Assembly (NCBI RefSeq): GCF_014633365.1
Contig: NC_068339.1
Coordinates: 10,749,925 to 10,813,924 of the forward strand
DNA: 64,000 nt
Direction of reading: 5' to 3'
Origin: Diospyros lotus
Lineage: Eukaryota; Streptophyta; Magnoliopsida; Ericales; Ebenaceae
Shown: positions 12,253-24,201 of the stretch, piece by piece
How the letters are laid out: every line of letters starts with the position of its first letter
Numbering within the stretch: position 1 is the first letter of the stretch
The notes under the pieces: model-generated
Seen by the model: the letters and a program-made list of their open reading frames with translations, nothing else
Databases searched by the model: none
Told to the model about the DNA's origin: nothing
Program-made: the position numbers and the translations under genes

Positions 12253-12611
12253 TGTCCGTTGGATCTTGCTGATTTTTGGGTATGTTAACTGTCTTGGCTT
12301 GGAGCTTCTAATGGTAGGCTCTGATCGGTGGTCGCTGGCGACAGAACCGCTGGCCGGAGAAGATGCAGCGCTGGGGAATGGAAAAAGGAAAGGGAAGAAA
12401 AGGAAAGAAATAAAAAAGAAAAGAAATAAAACATAAAATAATTTTTCAAAAATTACAAAATAAATGTGTTTTCAATTTTTAGTTTTGAGAAACAATTTTT
12501 TAAAATGACAAAGAGAATGCATTTTTAGAAATTTCAAAACAAACATTCAAAACACAAAACTCAAAATGAATTCAAAACTCAAAAATGAAACACAAAGAGA
12601 ACACTACCTAA

Positions 12612-13680
12612 GGTTCCAAGTTAAAGCAACAATAAATGTGCATTTGATTGTAAGGGTAAAATTTGGACGGAAGAAAATTGAATTCCAGAAAATTAAATTA
12701 TAAGAAAAATAAATTTCTAAAAATTGAAAGTTTAAGTTATTCGATTGATATAATTTTCTATTTGAAAAATAATGTTATTTTTCATCTTTTGATGTTTTGA
12801 TTGGTAATATTTTCTATAAAATTTGGTCATTTTCTTGGCATTTCATATTTGATAGTTATTATTTTTCATGAAATTCAATTGTAAAAATATATTAAAAATA
12901 TTGAATTCTATACAAAAAAAATTAAAATAATAATATATTTTAAATTAATTAAATCATTTCTTCGAAGAAATGAAACCAGAAAATTAAAAAAAAATTGTTG
13001 TCCAAATTTATTTGTACATAATTTTTTTATTTTTTAGTATTTATCAATTATTCCCCAATATAAAATTTGCAAACCCTCTCTCATTCTCTGTTTCGCTCGG
13101 GTGCCCGTTACCAGCCATTTCCCACCCCTCTGCCCCTCTTCCTCTCTGGTCTCCTTGTCTCTATCGGATGATTCGGCCTCTGTTTGGCTCTGTCGTTTGT
13201 CGAAGCAGACTCAGCCTCAGCCTCACCAGTCGCCCCCCTAGCCCCCTCAATCGTTGCTCGCCCTGGTCGGCCACTGGCTCTCCCCTCGATCTCTCGCTTA
13301 CTGCCTCTTTTGACTTTTTCGTTTAGTAAGTTGGTTGCTTCAATTGTCTGAAAAATCAGAGCTCCTCCCCCAACTTTATTTTCTTGATTTGAAGGAAAAC
13401 CCATCACGTGAGCATAAATAGAAAAATGAGATACTTGAAAAAAAAATAGCTATCAAACATTGCACAAGCGAAAAATTAGATAAAAAAAAAAATATATCAA
13501 ACTGGCCTAACTGTTAAATATGAGCCCTGAGCGCCTGAGCACGTTAAAGTGAATGTGCAAACATATATAAAGGATAGAATTAAAATTAAAATTTGTGTTC
13601 TGGGTAACATATACAAGAGATAAAATGTTCCATGTTTACGATAGTTTAGACATGTACTTAGAAAAAAAAAAAAAAAACAT
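12612..13680. other. No gene recognised; possible decayed transposon
   Basis: AT-rich flanks surround a GC-richer core at about 13,070-13,330, similar in style to the interiors of the other non-autonomous elements in the window. Open frames in the core (13,012-13,326 + and 13,108-13,407 -) show no domain. I did not find matching terminal repeats. Confidence 0.4.
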
Positions 13681-13689
13681 AGACGGACA

Positions 13690-13900
13690 TGTAAAGAAAG
13701 TGAATGAAAATGATGAAACTTGTACCGGAAGAAACACAATAAGACAAAAACCTTTGTAAAAAAACTCCTTAGACATGATACCAGTCACTATGACTTTATA
13801 AAAGACGTGGCCATAGTCAAAGATAGTGGACAAGTGAAAATCTATGTAAACAGCCTTATACATAGTAGGACTCAGGCTAGGTGTTATTATGGTGGCTGTT
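13690..13900 (+). pseudogene. LINE reverse-transcriptase C-terminal remnant
   Basis: The plus strand encodes FVKKLLRHDTSHYDFIKDVAI and KIYVNSLI, a match to the end of the plant LINE ORF2 found in better shape at 48.3-48.5 kb (GLIKDVA and KIHVAEPP) and 19.2 kb. It is a short 5'-truncated copy, as is usual after abortive target-primed reverse transcription. Confidence 0.5.
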
Positions 13901-15480
13901 GGAAAATACATTTCTAATTTCCTCATCCAACTGAATCTGGAAGGGAAGTTCGATGTGTTGGTGATGAATGGTATGAATTTGTTCCAATAAAGTGACAGGA
14001 TGAAAATTAATCCTGGATCGATGAACATATACAATAGAATGGTTTTTGAACAAATAAGATGATCAAGGACGGACCAAGAACCAAAAAAGAAGCTGCAGGA
14101 AATCTGATTATCAAGATGAACAACCATAAGAGAGAGATCATTTCATAGTCACATAGTTATCAAGTTTCAATAGCATACAATAATAAATGAAAAATCAAAA
14201 ACTAAAATACACACCAAGAAGAGAGGATAGTTGTCTTAATAATCAAGTAGAAACATTGTGTGTGCAATACACAGAAATGAGAAGTATTATTGCAACAGTC
14301 AATTTATTCGTTAACCAAATTAAAATGCAGAGCACAATTTATTTCAGTAATAACTTCTAAATGGCACATTCAAAATGTATTATCTCAAAGCATTACATGC
14401 TATCGAAGATAATCAATTTACCAGGGTTTACCAGAGTAAACTGAAAGAAACAGAGTGCCTCCATAAGTGTCTAAGGTGTGTTGGACAAATAACTCGTTGC
14501 CCTTTCTCTTAAACTAAACTTAGGATGCACTTTTTGTTTGTAGAACAAACACTATATCCCCTATAACGGTGTCTGGCTGCAAAAACACAAATGAATTCAA
14601 AACTTTTAAGAAAGCATATACAAATGTATGCATATAATCCATTGGCTTACAGCTTCATCAGCCTCTTGAGGAAAGTGTTTCTATGTCCATTCTGCGTTCC
14701 CTTTTTCCACAATGACTTCCAGAACTTTCTTCTCTCCTACAACCTTTTCACCTCTGTACTGTGGGCAACAATACTTGTGATTGATGGTTTCACCGGTACC
14801 TTTGCGCTCATTGCAAGAATACTACATCTGCTAGGGCATTGATGGGCAAGATGTCGGATAGACTTTCATTCCAGAATCCAGAACCTTAACACCCAGCAAA
14901 TTTAATGGAAGAACCAGCTTGGATTGCTTACTGCTGATGATAATTAATGCTCAGCATTTGAGGCTTGAGCAAAGAACCATACATTACTCAATGGACACAA
15001 ACTATTACTAAACATGGTCCATACGAAAAAATCTCCCTTGCAACTGGAGTTGGAGCAGATAACACTGCTCAAGAATGCTTCGGGTTGCTCCCCCTCTATT
15101 ACCCTTTGTTTATTCAGTTGCATTGCAAATCTCCCCTCCCCCCTGGCACATACCTTTCTGCAACCACCATTGCGGTTGCAATTCTTCTTTTTTAATTTTT
15201 TTTAAATGCAGGTAACAGAATTACATTCCCAATTAAGAAGTTACTTAATCTGTTGATAAATTCCAGTTTTGCCAAACATCAATCCAATACTATCAAACAC
15301 CTTAAATTTCAGCATTTGAGTTGTACTATTTGTACAGAAACGGATTTACAGAATGCTTTATTGGGACTATATATTGCGAGAACTTAACAATATGTAGGAT
15401 ATAAATTGGAGCAATTCATCATGATATATTGCTGATAAATCGGATTAAATGAAAAGAGGGAGACAAGAGATGAGACAATC
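13901..15480. other. Intergenic, no gene recognised
   Basis: Short open frames (for example 14,591-14,842 + and 14,965-15,195 +) have no recognisable domain or splice structure. No terminal repeats seen. Confidence 0.45.
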
Positions 15481-15483
15481 TCG

Positions 15484-16640
15484 TGGCCTAGGCTCTGACG
15501 TCGTCCTCTTAGACGACATATAGAAGCTTTGGAACATTACCCTCGCTGGAAATCGGGTGATTGGCGCCCCGGAGTACTGCCACGCCAACTTCACCAAGTA
15601 CTTCACCAATAGTTTCTAGTCCGACCTTGTTTTGTCCCTTGTATTTGTTGTAAAACAAATAATATTTCAAATGGTCTTCTGCAGTTGAGGAAGACCAAGT
15701 CATGGTTGACCAAGACTCCCATGTTGGCTTCAATTGCGTCTTATCCTCTTATCATTTTGCTTTTGAATTAGTCTTGCTTCTTATCCTTTGGCCAATTATT
15801 TCTCTCTTTCAATGTACACTTCTTCGGCTATGAAAGGCAGCCTTCGCTGCACTTGTAAACAAAACAACAAGCAAGTCTTGCTTTAGCTTACTATTAGTAA
15901 TCTCCCAGATATATATTTCATTGTTGCTTTCTGTTTCTGTTCTCAATATGCATTCCTTGGCAGCTTACTTATGCATTCCTTGGCTGCTTCCTATTTCTGT
16001 TCGTGATATACTCATTGTTGTTGTTGTATGTGCTATTCTTCATTCAATTATTGCCGCTGTAATTTGTTGCTGAGTTCATTGTTTTCTTGCTCTCCTCTTT
16101 TTCCCAAACACCGTGAGTGCACGTGGGCTTGGAAGTGCTCATTGTATCCTAGGAGAGTATCCACCAGAGCCTTTGCACTTCATTGAGGGGTGGAAAATAC
16201 TCTTAAGGACAGTGACGTTTGTCACGCCTCGGGTTCCAGCTAGTGTCCATTTTTGTCCATTCTTCTTCGGTATTCAGGTCAAGAAAGGCCTGTTATTTCA
16301 ACACGGGCGTGATGGTGATGGACCTGGAGAAATGGCAAGTGGGTCATTACCGGAGCAAGATCGAGAGCTAGATGGAGCTCCAGAAAAAAGCGGCGAATCT
16401 ACGAGTTGGGTTTGATGACGTCGTTCTTACTTGTATTCGTGGGCGACGTGGAGGCAGTGGACCACCGGTGGAACCAGCACGGGCTCGACGACGACAATCG
16501 GAGAGGGAGTTGTTGGTCGCTCCACCCAGGTCCAGTGAGCTTGCTCCATTGGAGCGGGAAGGGCAAACCCTGGGCCCGACTCGACATGAAGAACCCGAGC
16601 CCCTTGGATTATCTCTGGTAGCCAAACGATCTATACCATC
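15484..16640 (+). pseudogene. Galacturonosyltransferase-like (GATL, GT8 family) pseudogene, split by an insertion
   Basis: The first fragment (15,484-15,645) reads SDVVLLDDI, stop, KLWNITLAGNRVIGAPEYC and HANFTKYFTNSF, stop. The second (16,275-16,640) reads [16 protein letters not shown], then after a stop and a +1 frameshift [37 protein letters not shown] and SPLDYLW, stop. These are GATL hallmarks: a DxD-like sugar-nucleotide site, the HRWNQHGL block and the HWSGKGKPW block. GATL proteins are Golgi GT8-family enzymes involved in pectin and xylan synthesis. The N-terminal half is missing. At least three in-frame stops, one frameshift and a 624-bp insertion make it non-functional. Absence of introns fits either a retrocopy or the normally intronless GATL genes. 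Confidence 0.85.
15646..16269 (+). mobile_element. 624-bp insertion in the GATL pseudogene, probable copia-type solo LTR
   Basis: The insertion is defined by the GATL reading frame, which stops matching at 15,645 and resumes at 16,275. It is bounded by the 5-bp direct repeat GTATT (15,641-15,645 and 16,270-16,274). It begins TGTTG, as many LTRs do, but ends TTCG rather than CA. The length and the absence of coding sequence suit a solo LTR. The retrotransposon class is inferred from general look only. Confidence 0.65.
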
Positions 16641-17040
16641 TCCAGCAACATCACAAATTGAAGCAGGTTGTCAACTTCTTCGCATTCAAATTTGATTTGA
16701 TTCTTCTTTCTATTTTCTTTCAGATATTCATTTCATGGCTGTGTACAAATTCAATCTGTTCTTTTTCCCTTTGATTCTTGTTCTTTTATTTACAAAATTT
16801 GTGAGTTTTGGGTCCATTTGGGAGGTGTTCCTGATTTGGAACAAATTTTGGATGAAGAAGAGAATAACATGGTGTTCTGCAAATCTACCAATTCCAATCC
16901 ATTTTTACTGATAAATGAATTGAATGGTGTCCCATTATGCTTTGCTTTGCAACTATCGCCCTCTCATGGCTGATTCTCAACTTGAGCTAGGAATGACCGT
17001 AATTTTAACCTGTCAATCTGCCATACTTCTTCCTTAACTG
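16641..17040. other. No gene recognised
   Basis: T-rich sequence after the GATL pseudogene; may include its former 3' untranslated region. Confidence 0.4.
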
Positions 17041-17970
17041 CCAACTTCAGCCGCCCTTATCCGCAATGGGGACGAGAGCCAAACAGTGGCCATAAGAGGG
17101 GGAGGGGTGGCTGGCAATTGGGGCGATGGTGTTCGGAGAGGAAAATGCGGGTGGCCGGAGAGTTAGGGCCGACAGTGTTTGCGAGAGAGAAAGCGAAAGA
17201 GAGAGAAAAAGATAGTTTTGGATCTTTTGGGTTTGAGTTAGTTATCAAAGAGGCAAATTGGTCATTTTATTGTCCTTGTAAAGCATTCTGAGGCTATAAG
17301 GCTTAGCAGTTTGGTCGCTTATAAGCTATATAACATTTTATAGTTATGTGTTTGACAATAATAATTAGCTTAAAAACTATTATAATAGCGTTTTGCAAAA
17401 AATGCTACTACTTTGACCAACTAATTTATTATTCTGCCCTCAAATATTCTCCATATTTACATACTTGTCTCTGCTATTACATCTTCTCCTCCATTGCTAT
17501 TTGCTCCCATCATCTTTCCTTCGCTTATGTTCTATCATTACCGTCGCTGCCGTCGTCACCCCTCATTCATAACCGTTGTCGTCGTTGTTGTCTAATTGTG
17601 TTGTCGCCCCCACCGACTGCTCATATATATATACATAATAATATATATTATTTATATATATAACATATATAATAATATTAATTAATATATTTTTAATAAT
17701 TATATATAATTTCTCAACATTTAATGATAAAGTTTTACATCATTCAACACCATGTCTATTTTAGTCTTTTTATCAAGTTTTGATAGTTTATTAATTTTTT
17801 TAAATCAAACACATAAATAACTATTAATTGATAACTTAAAAACACATTATTAATTTAAACATTATCCAACTTTTAATTTAGAAGCTAAATAGCTTAAAAG
17901 CTATATATAAAAAAACGCTAAGCCAAACAACCTTTTTGTAAATCCCTTTTTGTACAAATAGCACAACTCT
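17041..17970. mobile_element. Truncated relative of the 27-28 kb fold-back family, interrupted by a MITE
   Basis: The stretch 17,215-17,292 (GGATCTTTTGGG, then GGCAAATTGGTCATTTTA and TGTAAAGCATT) and the stretch 17,931-17,963 (ending TTGTACAAATAGCA) align in order with the right end of the element at 27,389-28,413. The two halves are separated by the MITE at 17,295-17,930. The left half of the element and its left terminal repeat are missing. Confidence 0.55.
17295..17930. mobile_element. MITE with long imperfect terminal inverted repeats
   Basis: The left end (GGCTTAGCAGTTTGG, then TAAGCTATATAAC and TAGTTATGTGTTTGA) is matched in inverted orientation at the right end (GGCTTAGCG on the reverse strand from 17,924, TAAGCTATTTAGC, then TAGTTATTTATGTGTTTGA). 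The arms run about 60-110 bases with gaps. No open frame. Family not assigned; exact ends and target duplication are uncertain. Confidence 0.6.
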
Positions 17971-18029
17971 GAGCATTTTATCCTTTTACATCAACATAGA
18001 AAAAAATCCTTAAATCAAAACAGATGTCA

Positions 18030-19365
18030 GATGAGTGAAGGAAGAGTAATTTGGTCTCTATATACAAGAACAAATGAGATGTTCAAAACTATGAAAATTA
18101 TAGAGGAATTAAGTTAATGAGTCATACCATGAAACTCTCAGAGAGAGTAATAGAACAAAGGCTCATAAAAGAAACAGATGTTTCGAAAAATCAGTTTGAT
18201 TTCATGCCTGATAGGTTAACAATAGAAGCTATATACCTACTGAGGCGCCTAATGAAAATGTATCAAGATCATTAAAAAGACCTGTATATGGTGTTTATAA
18301 ATTTTAAAAAAAGCCTATGATAGTCCCTAAAGAAGTATTATGGAAGGTTTTAGAGAATAAATGAGTCTAAATAACCTATATACAAGCCTTTAAGGACATG
18401 TATCACGGTGTATGGACAAATGTCAGAACATGTGGAGGGGATACTGAACCGTTTAAAATTATAATAGGACTGCATCAAGATTTTGCACTAAGTCCGTACT
18501 TATTTGCTTTAGTAATGGACGAACTCATTAAATACATTCATACAGAGGTGTCATGGTGTATGCTATTTGCAAATGACATAATGTTGGTGAATGAAACAAA
18601 AGAGGGAGTTAACACTAAGCTTAAGTTGTGAAAAAATAATTTAAAATCTAAGAGATTTAAATTAAGTAGAAGGAAAACATAATATATAGAATGTAAGTTC
18701 AATAAGAATGCAAGAATGGAGGATGTTATAATAAAATTGGAAAACCAAATCTACAAAGAAAAGACCATTTTTTATATTTAGAACCAGTGATTTAAAAAGA
18801 TGGAGAAATTCACGAGGATGTCACGCATAGAATTAAGGTAGGTTAGCTAAAATGGAGAAGTGCATCGGAAGTGTTATATGATGGTAAAATCCCATTAAAA
18901 CTGAAAGAAAAATTTTATAGAACAACTATAAAACTAATCTTATTGTATGGCTCAAAATGTTGGGTAGTCAAATACTAGCATGAGCATAAGACGAACGTAG
19001 CGAAGATGAGGATGCTAAGATGGATGTGCGATCATACAAGAAAAGATAAAATTAGAAATGAGGTTATTCGTAACAAAATAGGAATAATGTCAATCGAGGA
19101 GAAGATGATAGAGACTAAACTAAGATGGTTTGGCCTTATAAGAAGGAGACCGAGAGACGCTTCTGTGAGGAGAGTTGATGAAATGGAACAATTAGTTAAA
19201 AAAATAAGTAGAGGCATACCCAAGAAGATTTTGGGAGAGACATTAAATTTTGATATGAAGTGTATGGGCCTAAATGAAGATATGACAAAAGACATACATG
19301 AAAGTATAGAATTCATGTAGTCGACCTCACATAATGGGATGAAAGCCGGATATGTTGTTACATCA
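18030..19365 (+). pseudogene. LINE (non-LTR) ORF2 reverse-transcriptase remnant with 3' end
   Basis: In broken frames the plus strand encodes the plant LINE reverse-transcriptase motifs in order: NYRGIKLMSHTMKL and ERVIEQRL (about 18,090), NQFDFMPDR, DLYMVFI, NVRTCGGDTEPF with GLHQDFALSPYLFALVMDEL (18,420-18,530), CMLFANDIMLV (18,556), the FYRTTIK-LLYGSKCW region (18,910), RMLRWMCDHTRKDKIRNEVI (19,009) and RRPRDASVRRVDEM (19,144). It ends with a short non-coding tail near GGATATGTTGTTAC. The catalytic FADD box reads FAND, several stops and frameshifts are present, and the N-terminal part is missing. It is dead. Confidence 0.9.
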
Positions 19366-19441
19366 ACATAGAAAAACTAAATCATTAAAACTACTAATAA
19401 CATTTTGACCAAAGAAAATAAATGTCATAAGATCTTTCACA

Positions 19442-19448
19442 TTTTTTT

Positions 19449-19479
<31 letters not shown>
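19442..19479. repeat. Compound poly(T)-poly(G) tract
   Basis: About 17 T followed by 21 G. Similar T/G or C/A junctions recur at 33.15, 36.75, 42.62 and 46.81 kb. Confidence 0.9.
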
Positions 19480-19589
19480 TGTTTGCACAACCCTTTCGTC
19501 AACCTAAATTCAAACAGCAACAACAAGATAAATTTGGTAAGTATAATAATTATCCTTTTAGCCCAAAAGGTGATCGAACGGGGAGCTTA

Positions 19590-20000
19590 AGGCAACGGCG
19601 ATCCACACGATGGGAGTAGCACCTGTAAGCACTCCAATGCTCAAATAAGTAAGAGCTTAAGAGTGTATGAGTTTCTATAAAACTGAAAAGAACATACCTT
19701 AATTGGTGGTCGGCTAATTTATATAAGAGAAGGGGAGAGCCCCTTGCGTGTCACTGGTCATTGTGAGAGGATAGAGAGCCGAGATTTTCGGTGCTAATGA
19801 GAATTGGGGGTTGAGATATTTGGAGTTGATGAGGCTTGTTACAGTCGCGAGGATCACGGAGGGCGCTGACGACATGCGAGTGTTGCAGCGCTGGTGTTGG
19901 GCTGAGATCGGGCCTAAGGATCGGGTCCAGTGCCAAACTATGGGCCTACTGTTTAGGCCGAGCCTAGCGGAATTAGTACGGTCCAATAATGAAACAAAAA
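19590..20000 (-). mobile_element. LTR fragment, probably Ty3/gypsy, minus orientation
   Basis: On the minus strand a TATA motif (TATATAAATTAG, about 19,725) is followed by a leader that includes CTTACTTATTTGAGCATTGG and AGTGCTTACAGGTGC. This TTGAGC...GGAGTGC...CAGGT pattern is one I associate with the 3' part of plant gypsy LTRs. No ends or target duplication were resolved. Confidence 0.4.
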
Positions 20001-20065
20001 ATCAGTGAAAAAACTAAAATCAAGATACATTAAGCTAAGCCAAAAAAGGGTCAAAATTAATTACC

Positions 20066-20330
20066 AGTGAATGATCTCTTCAGCCACAACTTGGTTGACA
20101 TGAATGGTGTGACCCATGTACTCCAACATGTTCCAGGGAAGACTCCCTGCCAAGAACACTCCGGTTATGTAAAGAGAGCTGGAATACGAGGGCAACCTTG
20201 GCAGAATCCGACGACACATCTTCACTCACCCTCTTCTTGCCCTCCTTGGCCAGCATATCAAACTGCTCAATGTTCGTCGCGCGACTCACTTCCAAGCTCT
20301 GTAACGGATCTGCCAAACTCAATTGATGCC
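20066..20330 (-). other. Possible 3' exon(s) of an unidentified gene
   Basis: One minus-strand frame reads GVFLAGSLPWNMLEY, MGHTIHVNQVVAEEIIHW and then TAA (stop near 20,066), with an amino-acid make-up like a real C-terminus. Just upstream another frame reads SLADPLQSLEVSRATNIEQF and DMLAKEGKKRVSEDV. The two are in different frames, so either a frameshift or an intron separates them. I do not recognise the family. Nothing upstream (20,400-21,780) completes a gene model, so this may be a gene relic or a captured fragment. Confidence 0.3.
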
Positions 20331-20940
20331 GCCCTGCATCTCCGCAGCCTCTATCACAGTTGCTACGACAGTGGTGCTATTCGGACTGACACAAAATAGT
20401 GAAATACAATTGTAGTCTAATTAATATTTATCAAAGGTGGTGGGTAAAGACTAAAGTAACATGTATCTTTTACAACCTGACAAGTATCAGACTACCAGTT
20501 TCGGTAAGTATCAGAAGATTCAGAACTGTTGAAACATAAAACAACACTCAACAAATTGCGGTAAGAGTTAATGCAATTATCTACAATTCACTTAAAAACC
20601 ATAACCGAAAAACCCCACCAAGAAAACCACAATAATAAACACAACAGATGAAAACATAAAACACTCAAAAACACCAAACACCATCTAAAAAGACCGACCG
20701 TGGATAACAGAAGTGCAGCCTCTGGCATCCAGTTCTGGCGAAGAATCAATTCACCTAGAAATGTTAGCTAAATTTTTTGATAAGGTATTTCACAACTCAG
20801 GTACCCAAATACCATGTCCATTTTTCCACCATGCCATTACTACATGTATCCCAATTAAATCGGAATATAGATGAAACTATTTGGATGACTGTCCGGTCTC
20901 CTGCGTTCATGTCCTCAATTATGTCTCCTCAATTATTTTC

Positions 20941-21040
20941 AGGAGGTAAATTACAAGTTAAACCTTTGCTAAATTACAAGTTAGACCTTTGCCCTTTCAT
21001 AGGAGGTAAATTACAAGTTAGAACTTTGCCCTTTCATAGG
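20941..21040. repeat. 60-bp tandem repeat with a nested 28-bp unit
   Basis: AGGAGGTAAATTACAAGTTA occurs at 20,941 and 21,001, exactly 60 bases apart. A partial copy (TAAATTACAAGTTAGACC) lies between them. The last units share TTTGCCCTTTCATAGG. Confidence 0.85.
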
Positions 21041-24000
21041 TGAAAATCAAACTCACAATCGATCGGATGAAAAAAAAAAGAAAAGAAACAAGCCACCGGT
21101 GCAAATTCCAGGTCTTCCAAATAAAGAATATTGGGTACAGCTACGAAGAACAGTTCATCAGTTCTAAACCAAAAGCAGAAGTTAAAGACATCAAACACCA
21201 GAGCTTTACATTTAAAGCCCCAATTGCAATGAAATTCTCATCAAAAGTTCGTACCTCGAAACCCTGCAGCACATAACTAACAAATCTTAGCACGAATGTC
21301 GGTAAATTTTATCCTGCTCCTATTGTTGCAGATCATGGCCGTGGCTTGCAATACCGACCACTAATTATATCATTTTTGCGCGAGTGATCTATGAAATCGC
21401 TCCCTTCCCTCCTACACCCCATCAATTAGCAATCCGATGTGATGTCTGATTGAACTCGTACATATATAGCAACAAGATATAGAAAACGAAGACGAAAAGA
21501 AGCTCGTAAATCGAGTGATTTGTTCAGAAACAGTAGTAAAAATGGGGGAAAGGAAAGAGCAGAGAGATCCACAGATCACTGCACGCAAAAATGATATGCA
21601 TCAAGTGGTAGGAAGTGCGAAGCCTCGCAAGAACATAGTTTATCACAACATCTCTTTGTAGCTCGCAGTCACCGCCCCAAACTCTAAGCTGGAGATACAT
21701 ATCTATAGATATATACATATATATATATATATGCTGATATACAAGTCGAGCTGTGGTCTTCAGGGCGCGCACAAACCCTAACCTGAATTAGATGTCAGTG
21801 AAAGCGCTACTTTCACAGTTTCACTGCGCTCTCTCTTTTTTTTTTTTCCTGAGCTCACAGTTTCACTCGTCTTTTTATTTTGAGAGATTTTTAGAAGAAT
21901 AATACCTTTTTAATATTAAAACGTGTCCATTTCAAGCTTGCCACGTAAACTACCGTCTACTTCCACTGTAAGGCAGCACATAACCGCTCTTCTTCACCCA
22001 AGTGGTTGTACTTTACACATCATTTTATAATCACTTTTTAAGGTGACGTTTGTTCAAATCAGATTGTATTATATGTCTTATTTGTTTATTATATTTTTTA
22101 ATTAGAGGTGACAGGTCAATACCATATTACTAGTTCTATTTTTTAAAGCTAATTTGATCACAAAATTAATTATATTTTGTTATATATATTATTAATCAAT
22201 TAATGGTGATTGGTTTTGATAAAAAAAATTAATTAGCAGTGGTTGAAGATAAATTTTATTTTTATTTTCGGCCTCACAAAAAGATTATAATAAAATATAA
22301 CTTAATTATGTTAAGTGATATGGTGCATTCAAAAAATTTATTACCCTTAACATATAAATCAAATAGTTGAGTTACGATAAGTTAAAATTTGCATTGATAA
22401 ATTGTGGATTTAATTTTTTATCTTGTGCAATGAGATAAATTTTTTATTTATAATTTATTTTTTTTGTCTAAATTAAGTATACGAAGAACCGTAGGAGGAT
22501 GATAATTTTAAAAAATATATTTATTAATTTTCGTTAATTTTACATTATATTAAGTACTCTAGATGTTTTACGTATTTATATAAATTGGTTATTAATAGAA
22601 GAAAGCAGAGACTCTTTGTCACGCTCGCATCGTTTTCTACTTCTCAATCAACTCTCTCTCAATGTTTTGAGATGCCATACTTCGAACAATGGAGAACACG
22701 ATGCGGTACTCTCTCTCTCTCTCTCTCTTTATATATATATATATATATACATACACTCAACTAGATTTGTATAACGAATATATACTTACATTTTTTGGAA
22801 CACTGAGGAATCATAATCGATCTATCGACTTCATTGCTTCTTCTCGATGCTTGATTACTCGGGAACCAGAAGATCTAAGATAAAAGTAAAAAAAGTTCAC
22901 CTGTTGATTGGATTTATATATTCTTGAATTCAAGAGAAGATTTCTTCATATGAAGCCCTCACGAATCGCTGATTTTCAGAGAATGCACTTGTCGGTCAAC
23001 TGCTTCTGAAATCATATTTGTCTCGTCAATGGTGCCTCTCTTCGCAATTACGCTCCTGACCTGTCTGACGTTCTTAACCTTCAACAGGCACTACCTCTCT
23101 CTCTCTCTCTCTCTGCTATATCTATGAATCTATATGTAACATTTAAATAAGTTCTTTCTTTGCATTATTATCAAGTAACTTACCAACAGTGTTATTCATA
23201 TGCATGATCGACATCGGTGATATACGTATGTAAATTATCCTCCCATCCAGATCATGCCACTAATTCAAACTGAACTTCATTATTTAAAGATTGAACACTC
23301 TTATTTTCACATGACACGTAAATCAATAGCATTTCCTAAAAAAAACATTAATTAGGAATAGTATTCAAGCTCTCCAAGATGAGTAATATGAAGACGGGGA
23401 AGAGAACAATACTTGAACTTACGTCGACGCTCTGTCCTTCCCTCTCTGCTCTTTTCTCTCACGGTTATGTTTTAGAAGCAGTAGTATAGTTCTTTTGAGA
23501 AGTTGAAGTGGAAGTTGGAGAGTAAATAATAGCGAATTGCTACAGAAGAATGTCCAGGAATGGAAAATTTGAGTTCCTTTCCTAGATATTTTTGTATTTC
23601 GAGTTTTATGAGTAAGTTTTTCCTGTATTTTGTAATTTGGTGGTGCTCTGATTAGATAGACTATTAGTTTGATGGAATTAAAGTCTGTGATACTACTAAA
23701 ATAGGACAATCTGTCAATGTTATGTACTTAAAGAGTGATACATGTTACAGTTCATGTACTTTTTAAATAACAGCAGAAAGATTTCACTAAATTCCTCGGC
23801 ATTTAGAAATTTTCAAAAAATAATGGCGAGAGCCATGATTTCAATGAAAAGTCAAGGTTAATCTGAAAATAAAAAGGTCAAGGTTTATTGAATTTACACC
23901 CAAATTCGTAGCAAAATAATAACAATAATCTTAACCATAGTAAAATAGAAGATAACAAACTTAGAATTTAGATCACGAATGGAAGATGAACCAATCATTG

Positions 24001-24201
24001 AACAGAATCCCATAAAAACTAGCCTGTACATCTGCTTTAATAAAAGGGAGGGGGGGAAAACGTCATCCTAGACATATAAAAAAATAAGAAAATCTTAATG
24101 GATTTAATCAGAAAAACACTCGAAAGAATCTTGAAGAACCATTAGAATATCACAAACATCAAGGACTAGAAATGCGGCCAATCGCTTGACGATAGTGTCA
24201 A
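21041..24201. other. Intergenic, no gene recognised; 3' flank of the glucanase gene at right end
   Basis: Open frames here (for example 21,524-21,772 -, 22,689-22,883 +, 23,419-23,709 -) are low-complexity or cross microsatellites. A (CT)n(TA)n compound repeat lies at 22,709-22,749 and a (CT)n at 23,095-23,114. The last few hundred bases are the 3' flank of the glucanase; TTTATT at 23,884-23,889 is an AATAAA signal on the minus strand, about 310 bases after the stop. Confidence 0.4.
22709..22749. repeat. (CT)n(TA)n compound microsatellite
   Basis: Ten CT units run directly into about ten TA units. Confidence 0.95.

Larger units (their letters stand above)
9320..12608. mobile_element. Non-autonomous Harbinger-like TIR element, split by a solo LTR
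   Basis: The left terminus GGGTCTGTTCTCTTTG (9,320) and the reverse complement of the right terminus, GGTAGTGTTCTCTTTG (ending 12,608), form an inverted repeat. Both ends are flanked by TAA (9,317-9,319 and 12,609-12,611), the 3-bp target duplication typical of PIF/Harbinger and Tourist elements. A subterminal hairpin built on CAAAACAAC/GTTGTTTTG lies at 9,447-9,473, as in the two MITEs at 33.2-34.3 kb, which share the same TIR. With the nested LTR removed the element is about 980 bp. Its interior (9,500-9,943 and 12,258-12,420) is GC-rich but has no transposase. It holds a four-unit minisatellite of about 67 bp around CTCGCAAG (9,588, 9,639, 9,706, 9,773). Confidence 0.8.

Noticed and set aside
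13636..14127. 163-codon minus-strand frame
   Set aside because: It is Phe/Ser-rich without a domain and runs opposite a LINE remnant on the plus strand.
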